6,881 nt of DNA. It comes from Colwellia sp. (GTDB lineage Bacteria; Pseudomonadota; Gammaproteobacteria; Enterobacterales; Alteromonadaceae). The translations under genes were made by a program, and so were the position numbers. The notes beneath the pieces are model-generated. The model searched no databases. It saw only the letters and a list, made by a program, of their open reading frames with translations, and was not told the DNA's origin. Position 1 is the first letter of the stretch, and each line of letters begins with the position of its first letter. Where the stretch lies: assembly GCA_003521815.1 (NCBI GenBank), contig DPHE01000011.1:1-6881 (forward strand), read 5' to 3'. Of this stretch, positions 1 to 5,315 are shown piece by piece.

Positions 1-133
1 TAGCTGCTTTCAACGGATGCGGATATTACCGATTTGCGTCAGCCCAGTCAAACCTTTTTTTTTAAAAAAAACGTGTTCGCCTACTTTTAATGCAACTTGG
101 TCAATTGTTGAATAGAAACACCTTCATTTGGCT

Positions 134-142
134 TGATATAAT
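134..142 (+). promoter_or_regulatory. Candidate extended -10 promoter for folD
   Basis: The bases TGATATAAT form a perfect TGn plus TATAAT extended -10 element. No good -35 hexamer lies 16-18 bases upstream, which is tolerated with an extended -10. Initiation about 7 bases downstream would start the RNA at roughly 149-150, at the foot of the hairpin at 150-175, giving a leader of about 150 nucleotides before folD. No clearly better promoter was found closer to the gene. The assignment is by inspection only. Confidence 0.42.
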
Positions 143-149
143 TTATTTA

Positions 150-175
150 GTCCATCATAAAATATTATGATGGAC
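150..175. repeat. Perfect 11-bp inverted repeat in the folD leader
   Basis: Arms GTCCATCATAA (150-160) and TTATGATGGAC (165-175) are exact reverse complements around the 4-base loop AATA. There is no T-run on either strand after the stem, so it does not look like an intrinsic terminator. Its position at the presumed transcription start of folD suits either a 5'-end RNA hairpin or a DNA operator; the sequence cannot decide between them. Confidence 0.7.
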
Positions 176-301
176 AGCAGTTAAAACACGTAAGTATTTT
201 ATCTTTAATTTATGCCTACTACTAAGTCTTACTTTATGGCAAAATAGCGCTGTTTTCTCACTATTATTTAAATTCAATATTTAAGGTCAAATATAAGTAT
301 T

Positions 302-1156
302 ATGACGGCATCATTAATTGACGGCAAAAGCATTGCAAAACAACTAAGAGACTCAGTAAGAGAAAAAGTTAGCCTACGTGTTAATCGTGGTCAAAGAGTC
401 CCTGGCTTAGCTGTTATCCTAGTGGGTTGCGATGCGGCTTCTCAAGTTTACGTTGGAAGTAAGCGCAGAGCGTGTGAAGAAGTAGGCTTTATTTCTCGCT
501 CGTATGATTTATCTCCGACAACCTCGCAAGATGAGTTATACCAATTAATAGATGAACTCAATAAAGATGACACTATCGATGGAATTTTGGTGCAACTACC
601 CTTACCTGATAGCTTAGATGCCAACTTAATCATAGAACATATTCACCCTGAGAAAGATGTTGATGGTTTTCATCCATTTAATGTAGGCAAACTCGTCCTG
701 CGTCAACCTGGATTACGCCCTTGTACACCAAAAGGAATTATGGAGCTTATCCAATCAACAGGTACAAGCCCCTATGGTTTAGAAGCTTTGGTAGTGGGTG
801 CTTCAAATATTGTTGGCAGGCCGATGACGTTAGAATTATTACTTGCTGGCTGTACCGTAACCACTACTCACAGATTTACAAAAGATCTTGAAGGTAAAGT
901 TAGAAATGCTGACTTAATTGTTGTCGCGGTTGGTAAACCCGCCTTTATCCCCGGTGATTGGATTAAAGAGGGTGCCATTGTAATTGATGTAGGCATTAAC
1001 CGTTTAGCGTCAGGGAAACTGGTTGGTGACGTAGATTTTGATATTGCTAAAACTAAAGCCGCGTTTATAACGCCCGTTCCTGGCGGTGTTGGCCCAATGA
1101 CGGTAGCCAGTTTGATTGAAAATACGCTTATTGCTTGTGAGCAGTTTGACAAGTAA
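302..1156 (+). CDS. folD: Bifunctional methylenetetrahydrofolate dehydrogenase/cyclohydrolase
   Basis: FolD is a cytosolic enzyme that interconverts 5,10-methylene-THF, 5,10-methenyl-THF and 10-formyl-THF using NADP, supplying one-carbon units for purine and formyl-methionine synthesis. The 284 residues match the family's usual length (about 285-290) end to end. Visible features are the catalytic-domain YVGSK segment with Tyr50 and Lys54, the DGILVQLPLP motif (93-102, with Gln98), KDVDGF (118-123, with Asp121), the dinucleotide-binding loop VVGASNIVGRP (164-174), and the C-terminal PGGVGPMT signature (260-267). The start is chosen because MTASLIDGKSIAKQL aligns with known FolD N-termini. The Shine-Dalgarno is poor: AAGG at 283-286 is 15 bases from the ATG. 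One oddity is the loop before Tyr50, which reads GCDAAS where the family normally has G(D/N)(N/D)PAS. The gene stands alone and converges on cysS. Confidence 0.97.
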   Translation: MTASLIDGKSIAKQLRDSVREKVSLRVNRGQRVPGLAVILVGCDAASQVYVGSKRRACEEVGFISRSYDLSPTTSQDELYQLIDELNKDDTIDGILVQLPLPDSLDANLIIEHIHPEKDVDGFHPFNVGKLVLRQPGLRPCTPKGIMELIQSTGTSPYGLEALVVGASNIVGRPMTLELLLAGCTVTTTHRFTKDLEGKVRNADLIVVAVGKPAFIPGDWIKEGAIVIDVGINRLASGKLVGDVDFDIAKTKAAFITPVPGGVGPMTVASLIENTLIACEQFDK

Positions 1157-1176
1157 AACCAACCACGCTGAGCTTT

Positions 1177-1231
1177 AGCAAACTATAATGGTCATCCTGA
1201 GCTTGTCTAAGGATGACCATTATAGTTTGCT
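1177..1231. repeat. Perfect 22-bp inverted repeat (long hairpin) after folD
   Basis: Bases 1177-1198 are the exact reverse complement of 1210-1231, separated by an 11-base loop (1199-1209). The hairpin begins 20 bases after the folD stop. Its inner part contains a TCCTGAGCTTGTC-type core. There is no T-run after the stem, so a classical intrinsic terminator is unlikely. It more resembles a dispersed palindromic intergenic repeat that may protect or end the folD mRNA, which is an inference. Confidence 0.9.
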
Positions 1232-1260
1232 TCGACAAGCTTCCTTCGACAAGCTCAGGA
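1230..1260. repeat. Two direct copies of CTTCGACAAGCT, related to the adjacent hairpin loop
   Basis: The 12-mer CTTCGACAAGCT occurs at 1230-1241 and again at 1244-1255. The second copy extends to CTTCGACAAGCTCAGGA (1244-1260), whose reverse complement matches 16 of 17 bases of the hairpin core at 1195-1211. The block therefore holds inverted and direct copies of the same short element, as expected of a dispersed intergenic repeat family that has inserted or duplicated here. Confidence 0.8.
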
Positions 1261-1281
1261 CGAACGCACTATAGACTAATT

Positions 1282-1304
1282 ATGAACGGGCTAAGAATGA
1301 ACGG
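1282..1304. repeat. Short direct repeat ATGAACGG x2
   Basis: ATGAACGG occurs at 1282-1289 and 1297-1304, 15 bases apart, inside the same repeat-rich convergent spacer. The repeats are short and may simply be further decay products of the surrounding repeat family. Confidence 0.4.
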
Positions 1305-1341
1305 ATTAATATATTCAAGATATACAAATAACACCGTTCAC

Positions 1342-1391
1342 CCTGAGTGTGAGGAACGAATAAAACGCTAATCCTGAACGCGAGGAACGAA
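1342..1391. repeat. Two imperfect 19-bp direct repeats next to the cysS end
   Basis: CCTGAGTGTGAGGAACGAA (1342-1360) and CCTGAACGCGAGGAACGAA (1373-1391) agree at 16 of 19 bases and are offset by 31 bases. The second copy ends 11 bases from the cysS stop codon. The CCTGA start is shared with the 1195-1211 element, but the right half (GAGGAACGAA) differs, so this looks like a second repeat subtype in the same spacer. Confidence 0.75.
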
Positions 1392-1402
1392 CAGTCGAAG
1401 AG

Positions 1403-2809
1403 CTACGCTTTACGCCAAGTAGTTTTACCCGCACTATCTTCTAACACAATATTCTTCGCGTTTAATTTATCTCTAGCTTCATCTGCTAATGCCCAGTTTT
1501 TATCAACACGCGCTTGATTACGCAGCACAATTAGTGCTTCAATAATCGCGACTTCATCATTGTCATTTTGACCTTGTAAAAATGCTGAAGGAGATAATTG
1601 AAATAAACCTATAATAGCGCCTAATGATTTTAAGGTGGCTGCAAGTGCTATTGCTTGTTCCTTATCACTGTCTTTTACCACATTAAGTTCTTTCGCTATT
1701 TCAAAGAGTACTGCAATCGCTTGTGGGGTATTAAAGTCATCGTCCATAGCCTGACTAAATTGCTCAACATAAGCAGACTGTTTATCTAAAACAAAGTATT
1801 CTGGAATATCAACATCTCTTAACGCGGTATAAATACGCTCTAATGAGGAGCGTGCTTGATTCAAATTATCGGTTGAGTAATTTAATTGACTACGATAGTG
1901 CCCTGTTGTTAAGAAAAATCTTACCGTTTCTGCATCATACTTTGCTAACACGTCACGAATGGTAAAAAAGTTACCCAGTGATTTAGACATTTTTTCTTGA
2001 TCAATTTGCACCATGCCCGTATGCATCCAGTAATTAACATAAGGCGTATCAAGCGCACAGCAGCTTTGTGCAACTTCATTTTCATGGTGCGGAAATTGTA
2101 AATCTGAGCCGCCACCGTGAATATCAAAATGGTTTCCTAGCTCTTTAGCATTCATCGCTGAACACTCAATATGCCATCCGGGACGACCTTCGCCCCAAGG
2201 TGATGGCCAGCTTGGTTCACCCGGCTTAGCTGATTTCCATAAAACAAAATCTAACGGGCTATTTTTTGTATCGTCTACTTCAACACGAGAGCCTGCTTGT
2301 AGTTGTTCTAAATCTTGACCACTTAATTTGCCATATTCAGCATAGCTAGAGACATTAAATAACACATCCCCTTTACCCGTAGCTTCTGCCTCAGCACCTG
2401 CAATATATGCATGTTCTTTAGCCACTAAGGTTTCGATCATGGCAATAATTTCAGCCATATGGGTAGTTACTCTTGGCTCAAGATCAGGGCGCGCCATATT
2501 TAATGCATCAAAATCTTCATGCATGTAAGCAATAGTTCGCTCTGTTAGCTCTTCTGTTGTCTCATTATTTTCATTGGCTCGGTTAATGATCTTATCTTCA
2601 ACATCGGTAATGTTACGAACATAATTAACTTCAAGGCCAGAAAAACGTAGATAACGGGCAATATTGTCAAAGCTGATATAAGTGCGTGCGTGCCCAATGT
2701 GGCACAAGTCGTAAACAGTACAACCACAAACATACAATCCTACTTTACCGGGGTTAATAGGGGTAAACACTTCCTTTTTACGGGTTAAGGTATTGTATAT
2801 CTGTAACAT
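1403..2809 (-). CDS. cysS: Cysteinyl-tRNA synthetase
   Basis: This class I aminoacyl-tRNA synthetase activates cysteine with ATP and charges tRNA-Cys in the cytosol. The protein of 468 residues compares with about 461 in E. coli. Visible features are the HIGH motif (37-40) and the KMSKS loop (273-277). The zinc site that selects cysteine is Cys28, Cys216 (in GWHIECSAMN), His241 and Glu245 (in FPHHENE), with the same spacing as in E. coli. A C-terminal tRNA-binding domain ends in TTWRKA. The frame is open upstream to 2872, giving 21 extra residues. I set the start at 2809 because MLQIYNTLTRKKEVF matches family N-termini and a GGAG lies at 2822-2825 on the minus strand, 12 bases ahead. The residue after Cys28-Gly is a second cysteine (YVCGCTVYD), where Ile or Pro is usual. 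The gene diverges from ppiB. Confidence 0.97.
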   Translation of the reverse strand: MLQIYNTLTRKKEVFTPINPGKVGLYVCGCTVYDLCHIGHARTYISFDNIARYLRFSGLEVNYVRNITDVEDKIINRANENNETTEELTERTIAYMHEDFDALNMARPDLEPRVTTHMAEIIAMIETLVAKEHAYIAGAEAEATGKGDVLFNVSSYAEYGKLSGQDLEQLQAGSRVEVDDTKNSPLDFVLWKSAKPGEPSWPSPWGEGRPGWHIECSAMNAKELGNHFDIHGGGSDLQFPHHENEVAQSCCALDTPYVNYWMHTGMVQIDQEKMSKSLGNFFTIRDVLAKYDAETVRFFLTTGHYRSQLNYSTDNLNQARSSLERIYTALRDVDIPEYFVLDKQSAYVEQFSQAMDDDFNTPQAIAVLFEIAKELNVVKDSDKEQAIALAATLKSLGAIIGLFQLSPSAFLQGQNDNDEVAIIEALIVLRNQARVDKNWALADEARDKLNAKNIVLEDSAGKTTWRKA

Positions 2810-2860
2810 AAGAATTAACGACTCCACTAAAAAATATTGAATATTCAAATTGAAAAAAGG

Positions 2861-2926
2861 ATTGTACCTCAAGCATCTCTTTGGATCACCATAGCAGATG
2901 CACTTTATCTAAAGTTAAGGTACAAT
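2861..2926. promoter_or_regulatory. Divergent cysS/ppiB control region with mirrored TACAAT -10 candidates
   Basis: ATTGTACCT (2861-2869) and AGGTACAAT (2918-2926) are exact 9-base inverted repeats. Each outward-facing arm ends in TACAAT, a plausible sigma-70 -10 element: minus strand 2866-2861 for cysS and plus strand 2921-2926 for ppiB. Either would give a leader of roughly 45 bases. The -35 regions are poor for both. The symmetry could reflect two promoters or a shared operator. Confidence 0.38.
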
Positions 2927-2945
2927 TTGGCCAAATTTATTTGCA

Positions 2946-2968
2946 CGGGCTCGTCTGCCCGATTTTTT
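2946..2968 (+). terminator. Terminator-like hairpin in the ppiB leader (possible attenuator)
   Basis: CGGGC (2946-2950) pairs with GCCCG (2957-2961) around the loop TCGTCT and is followed by A and six T residues (2963-2968). This has the form of a small intrinsic terminator on the plus strand. No plus-strand gene lies just upstream because cysS points away, so it would act on the ppiB transcript itself, ending 11 bases before the ATG. The AAGAGA Shine-Dalgarno follows at 2969-2974. A role as leader attenuator or translation-modulating hairpin is inference. Confidence 0.5.
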
Positions 2969-2979
2969 AAGAGAATCTT

Positions 2980-3471
2980 ATGATTATTTTCAAAACGACC
3001 CTTGGTGACATTAAAATTGAATTAAATTTTGATAAAGCGCCAAACACAGCTAAAAACTTCCAACAATATGTAGAAGAAGGTCACTACAATGGCACTATTT
3101 TTCACCGTGTAATTAAAGGCTTTATGGCACAAGGTGGTGGTTTTGCTCCAGGTTTAGAAGAAAAACAAACTCGTGCAAGCATTGAAAATGAAGCGAACAA
3201 TGGCTTAGGTAACAAACGTGGTACTTTAGCGATGGCGCGTACACAGGAGCCACACTCGGCTTCAGCACAGTTTTTTATCAACTTAACAGATAATGACTTT
3301 TTAGATTTTAAAAGTGAATCTGTACAAGGTTGGGGTTACTGTGTTTTCGGCGAAGTCGTTGAAGGTATGGACGTAGTAGATAAAATGACACTAGTGGAAA
3401 CAGGCAATATGCATGGTCACGGCGATGTACCAAAAGACGATATTTTAATTGAATCGGCACTTGTTGAATAA
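2980..3471 (+). CDS. ppiB: Peptidyl-prolyl cis-trans isomerase B (cytosolic cyclophilin)
   Basis: This cyclophilin-type isomerase catalyses cis-trans isomerisation of Xaa-Pro bonds and helps protein folding. The 163 residues match E. coli PpiB (164) along the whole length. Visible signatures are FHRVIKGFMAQGGG (41-54) with the catalytic Arg43, the NEANNGLGNKRGTLAMAR block (70-87), SASAQFFINL (93-102) and GWGYCVFGEV (117-126). There is no signal peptide, so the protein is cytosolic like PpiB rather than periplasmic like PpiA. The ATG at 2980 has an AAGAGA Shine-Dalgarno 5 bases ahead. The leader contains a terminator-like hairpin. lpxH begins 20 bases after the stop with no terminator in between, so the two are probably co-transcribed. 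Confidence 0.97.
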   Translation: MIIFKTTLGDIKIELNFDKAPNTAKNFQQYVEEGHYNGTIFHRVIKGFMAQGGGFAPGLEEKQTRASIENEANNGLGNKRGTLAMARTQEPHSASAQFFINLTDNDFLDFKSESVQGWGYCVFGEVVEGMDVVDKMTLVETGNMHGHGDVPKDDILIESALVE

Positions 3472-3491
3472 CTTAGTACCCTTTTCAGCTC

Positions 3492-4259
3492 ATGAATAAC
3501 CTAATGGATAGTCTAGTGAATAGTACTAAACAAGAAGTTACTTACTTCATTGCTGATTTGCATTTAGCACAAAACAGGCCCGATATGACGGCCTGTTTTT
3601 TACGCTTTTTAAAAGATGAAGCCATTCACGCACAACGCCTTTATATTTTAGGTGATTTATTCGAAGCTTGGATTGGTGATGATGACGATAGCGCCTATTT
3701 AACAACGATAGCCAAAGCATTATCTACCCTATCTACCCTCGGCACAGCTATTTATTATATTCATGGTAATCGTGATTTCTTACTTGGACAGCCCTTTGCT
3801 AAAAAATCAGCTATGATATTGTTACCTGAGGTTGATTTAATAGATTTATACGGAAAAAATGTTGTTATTATGCACGGTGATACCTTGTGTACTCGTGATA
3901 TTAGTTACCAACAATTTCGTAAAAAATCACGCTCCTGGTGGTGGCAAGCCATAGCAAAAAGCTTACCTTTATTTTTACGTAAAAAAATAGCGGCTGATTA
4001 CCGTAAAAAAAGTACAGCGGCAACAGCTATTAAGTCACAAGATATTATGGATGTGACACCTGACGAAGTAATTAAGTGTCTTGAAGACCACCATAGCCAG
4101 TTATTAATACATGGTCATACCCATAGACCTGCAATACATGAATTAAGTGCAAATAATAAAGAAGCTAAACGAATAGTACTGGGCGATTGGTATGAACAAG
4201 GGGCTTGGCTTAAGGTTACACCAACAAGTATGCAATTAATGAATAGACCCTTAATATAA
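3492..4259 (+). CDS. lpxH: UDP-2,3-diacylglucosamine hydrolase
   Basis: LpxH cleaves the pyrophosphate of UDP-2,3-diacylglucosamine to give lipid X and UMP, a step of lipid A synthesis at the inner face of the inner membrane. It is a calcineurin-like metallophosphoesterase. The expected metal ligands are all present: Asp22 and His24 (ADLHL), Asp55 (GDLFEAWIGDDD), Asn93 (HGNRDF), His128 (MHGD), and His209 and His211 (HGHTHRP). They sit a constant 14 residues later than in E. coli, because the N-terminus carries an extra 14 residues (total 255 versus 240). The assigned ATG at 3492 lacks a recognisable Shine-Dalgarno. ATG 3504 or GTG 3516 are alternative starts nearer the family length, also without one. 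Translation is probably coupled to ppiB, 20 bases upstream. A strong terminator-like hairpin lies within codons 27-37. Confidence 0.95.
   Translation: MNNLMDSLVNSTKQEVTYFIADLHLAQNRPDMTACFLRFLKDEAIHAQRLYILGDLFEAWIGDDDDSAYLTTIAKALSTLSTLGTAIYYIHGNRDFLLGQPFAKKSAMILLPEVDLIDLYGKNVVIMHGDTLCTRDISYQQFRKKSRSWWWQAIAKSLPLFLRKKIAADYRKKSTAATAIKSQDIMDVTPDEVIKCLEDHHSQLLIHGHTHRPAIHELSANNKEAKRIVLGDWYEQGAWLKVTPTSMQLMNRPLI
3571..3601 (+). terminator. Intrinsic-terminator structure inside the lpxH coding sequence
   Basis: AAAACAGGCC (3571-3580) is perfectly complementary to GGCCTGTTTT (3590-3599), with a 9-base loop and six consecutive T residues (3596-3601). This is the full A-tract/GC-stem/T-tract form of a rho-independent terminator on the plus strand. 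It covers lpxH codons 27-37 and starts about 100 bases after the ppiB stop, which has no terminator of its own. The reading frame is intact and matches LpxH through it. It may end part of the ppiB transcripts and make lpxH depend on read-through; that role is inferred. Confidence 0.65.
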
Positions 4260-4458
4260 AGTGTATAAATACTGAGAAGCTTAACTCACTTTTATATCGG
4301 ACTTACCTGAGCTAACATTAATATTTTCATCTAAGCTCTTATATGGTCATATTCTCACTAAGCCTTTTTATAACAATAGAGTAAAAGGATGTAACTTGTC
4401 GTTTATTACTAAACGTATCATGACCTAGGGTTTGTTGATTTATTATCATTATTTTCTG
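4260..4458. other. Convergent spacer between lpxH and miaE
   Basis: These 199 bases lie between two converging genes. No start-plus-ORF of note and no strong intrinsic terminator was found in either direction. Small palindromes are present (for example CGTTTA/TAAACG around TTAC at 4400-4415), but without T-runs. Termination of both genes is therefore not explained by what I can see. Confidence 0.5.
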
Positions 4459-5223
4459 TTATATCGGTGAACCACTATGAAATTTAAAATCTGAATCTGG
4501 AGAAGCGATTAATTCAGCCTCAACCTTGCCAAAGTGAGTAATACGCTCACTAATATCAATTTTTTCTCCTGCTACTTGTGCAGCAAGTGATAAATAATCT
4601 TGATAGTGACGTGCTTCAGAACGAAGTAACGATAAATAAAACTTACCAATTTTTGGGGCTAGGTGTGGTGATATTTTCGCGAATCGTTCACACGAACGAG
4701 CTTCAATATAAGCACCAATAATCAATTTATCAATAAGCGCTTCGGGTTCGTATGTACGAACATTTTTAAGCATCCCTTTTGCATACCGAGATGCAGGAAT
4801 AGGATCATAAGGGATATTATTCTCTTCAATGATCTCTAACACTTGATAAAAGTGATGTAACTCTTCTCTTATCAATAACACCATTTTATCAACCATATCT
4901 TGTCCATATGAACAATCAGGTTTTGCTTTAATCGACTTAGTTAAAACATTCATTCCTTTCAGCGTTTCAGTATTACCAATCCGCTTATAAGTAAATTGCT
5001 CATAAGGTTTCATAAGATCGGTTAATTGTTCCCCCCCTGCTGGTGTTAATGCGTAACGTTTAAGTAGAAACAATGCACTTTGAGAGGCTTTTAATTCACA
5101 AATCAAATGATCACGAAGAAGAACATTCAAATTTTCAGGCTTTTTAGCTTCACCAACCCAAGATTCAGGAGTTTCACATTTCAAGAAAGCGTTAATAGGA
5201 GCTAGTAATTCTGAATAAGGCAC
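4459..5223 (-). CDS. miaE: tRNA-(ms2io6A37) hydroxylase, MiaE family
   Basis: MiaE is an O2-dependent, non-haem diiron monooxygenase that hydroxylates the isopentenyl group of 2-methylthio-N6-isopentenyladenosine at tRNA position 37, after MiaA and MiaB have acted. The 254-residue protein shows the ferritin-like ligand pattern: Glu43 (HLICELKAS), Glu121-x-x-His124 (REELHHF), Glu174 (YIEARSCERF) and Glu203-x-x-His206 (RSEARHYQDY). The exact ligand roles are inferred from family pattern. The N-terminal LLAPINAFLKCETPESW and the KPENL segment also fit the family. The start is a GTG at 5223: no ATG lies between it and the in-frame stop at 5239-5241, and only a weak GAGA-like Shine-Dalgarno precedes it. 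The gene is alone on its strand, converges on lpxH and diverges from metK. An extended -10 and an inverted repeat lie just upstream. Confidence 0.92.
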   Translation of the reverse strand: MPYSELLAPINAFLKCETPESWVGEAKKPENLNVLLRDHLICELKASQSALFLLKRYALTPAGGEQLTDLMKPYEQFTYKRIGNTETLKGMNVLTKSIKAKPDCSYGQDMVDKMVLLIREELHHFYQVLEIIEENNIPYDPIPASRYAKGMLKNVRTYEPEALIDKLIIGAYIEARSCERFAKISPHLAPKIGKFYLSLLRSEARHYQDYLSLAAQVAGEKIDISERITHFGKVEAELIASPDSDFKFHSGSPI

Positions 5224-5239
5224 TTCTGATATATCTCGT

Positions 5240-5298
5240 CATTAGATAAATTTGCGGTATATTTTAGCATAAATATAAAAATATCTATTTATCTAATG
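5240..5298. repeat. 12-bp inverted repeat flanking the presumed miaE promoter
   Basis: CATTAGATAAAT (5240-5251) and ATTTATCTAATG (5287-5298) are exact reverse complements separated by 35 bases. The candidate miaE -10 element lies at the centre. Relative to a start near 5254 on the minus strand, one arm would cover about +3 to +14 and the other about -33 to -44. Only one arm would be transcribed, so a paired DNA operator is more likely than an RNA hairpin. No regulator is recognised. Confidence 0.7.
5261..5269 (-). promoter_or_regulatory. Candidate extended -10 promoter for miaE
   Basis: Read on the minus strand, 5269 to 5261 is TGCTAAAAT: an extended-10 TGn followed by TAAAAT, one mismatch from consensus. 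A start near 5254 would give a leader of about 30 bases before the GTG. The -35 region is AT-rich without a clear hexamer. Confidence 0.42.
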
Positions 5299-5315
5299 CT
5301 TATTATTATTACTTA

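Larger units (their letters stand above)
1..301. other. Left-edge non-coding stretch upstream of folD
   Basis: No convincing gene is present in these 301 bases. Forward frames entering from the left edge are closed by stops at 1-3, 63-65 and 113-115, so any upstream gene could contribute at most about 37 residues here, and none is recognisable. On the minus strand a protein-like stretch reads towards a stop at 10-12 (end ...GLTGLTQIGNIRIR), but it has no ATG, GTG or usable upstream start before an in-frame stop at 124-126. A 9-T/8-A homopolymer junction lies at 55-71. The right half (about 130-301) appears to be the folD promoter and leader. Confidence 0.5.

Noticed and set aside
448..633. 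Minus-strand open frame inside folD (and a second at 868-1152)
   Set aside because: These are opposite-strand shadows of a fully conserved folD with no independent family signal.
1157..1402. CRISPR array in the repeat-rich spacer
   Set aside because: Repeats are short, of different subtypes and orientations, and irregularly spaced, with no cas genes nearby.
1945..2127. Open frame of 60 residues on the same strand as cysS in another frame (also 2545-2733)
   Set aside because: They lie wholly inside conserved cysS coding sequence and do not resemble any protein I recognise.
2810..2872. N-terminal extension of 21 residues on CysS using the upstream ATG at 2872
   Set aside because: The family N-terminus begins at MLQIYNTLTR, the extension has no homology-like features, and it would run into the presumed promoter region. 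A GGAG precedes the 2809 start.
4273..4295. Candidate terminator after lpxH (TGAG...CTCA followed by CTTTTAT)
   Set aside because: Only four base pairs form, the inner bases do not pair, and the T-run is short.
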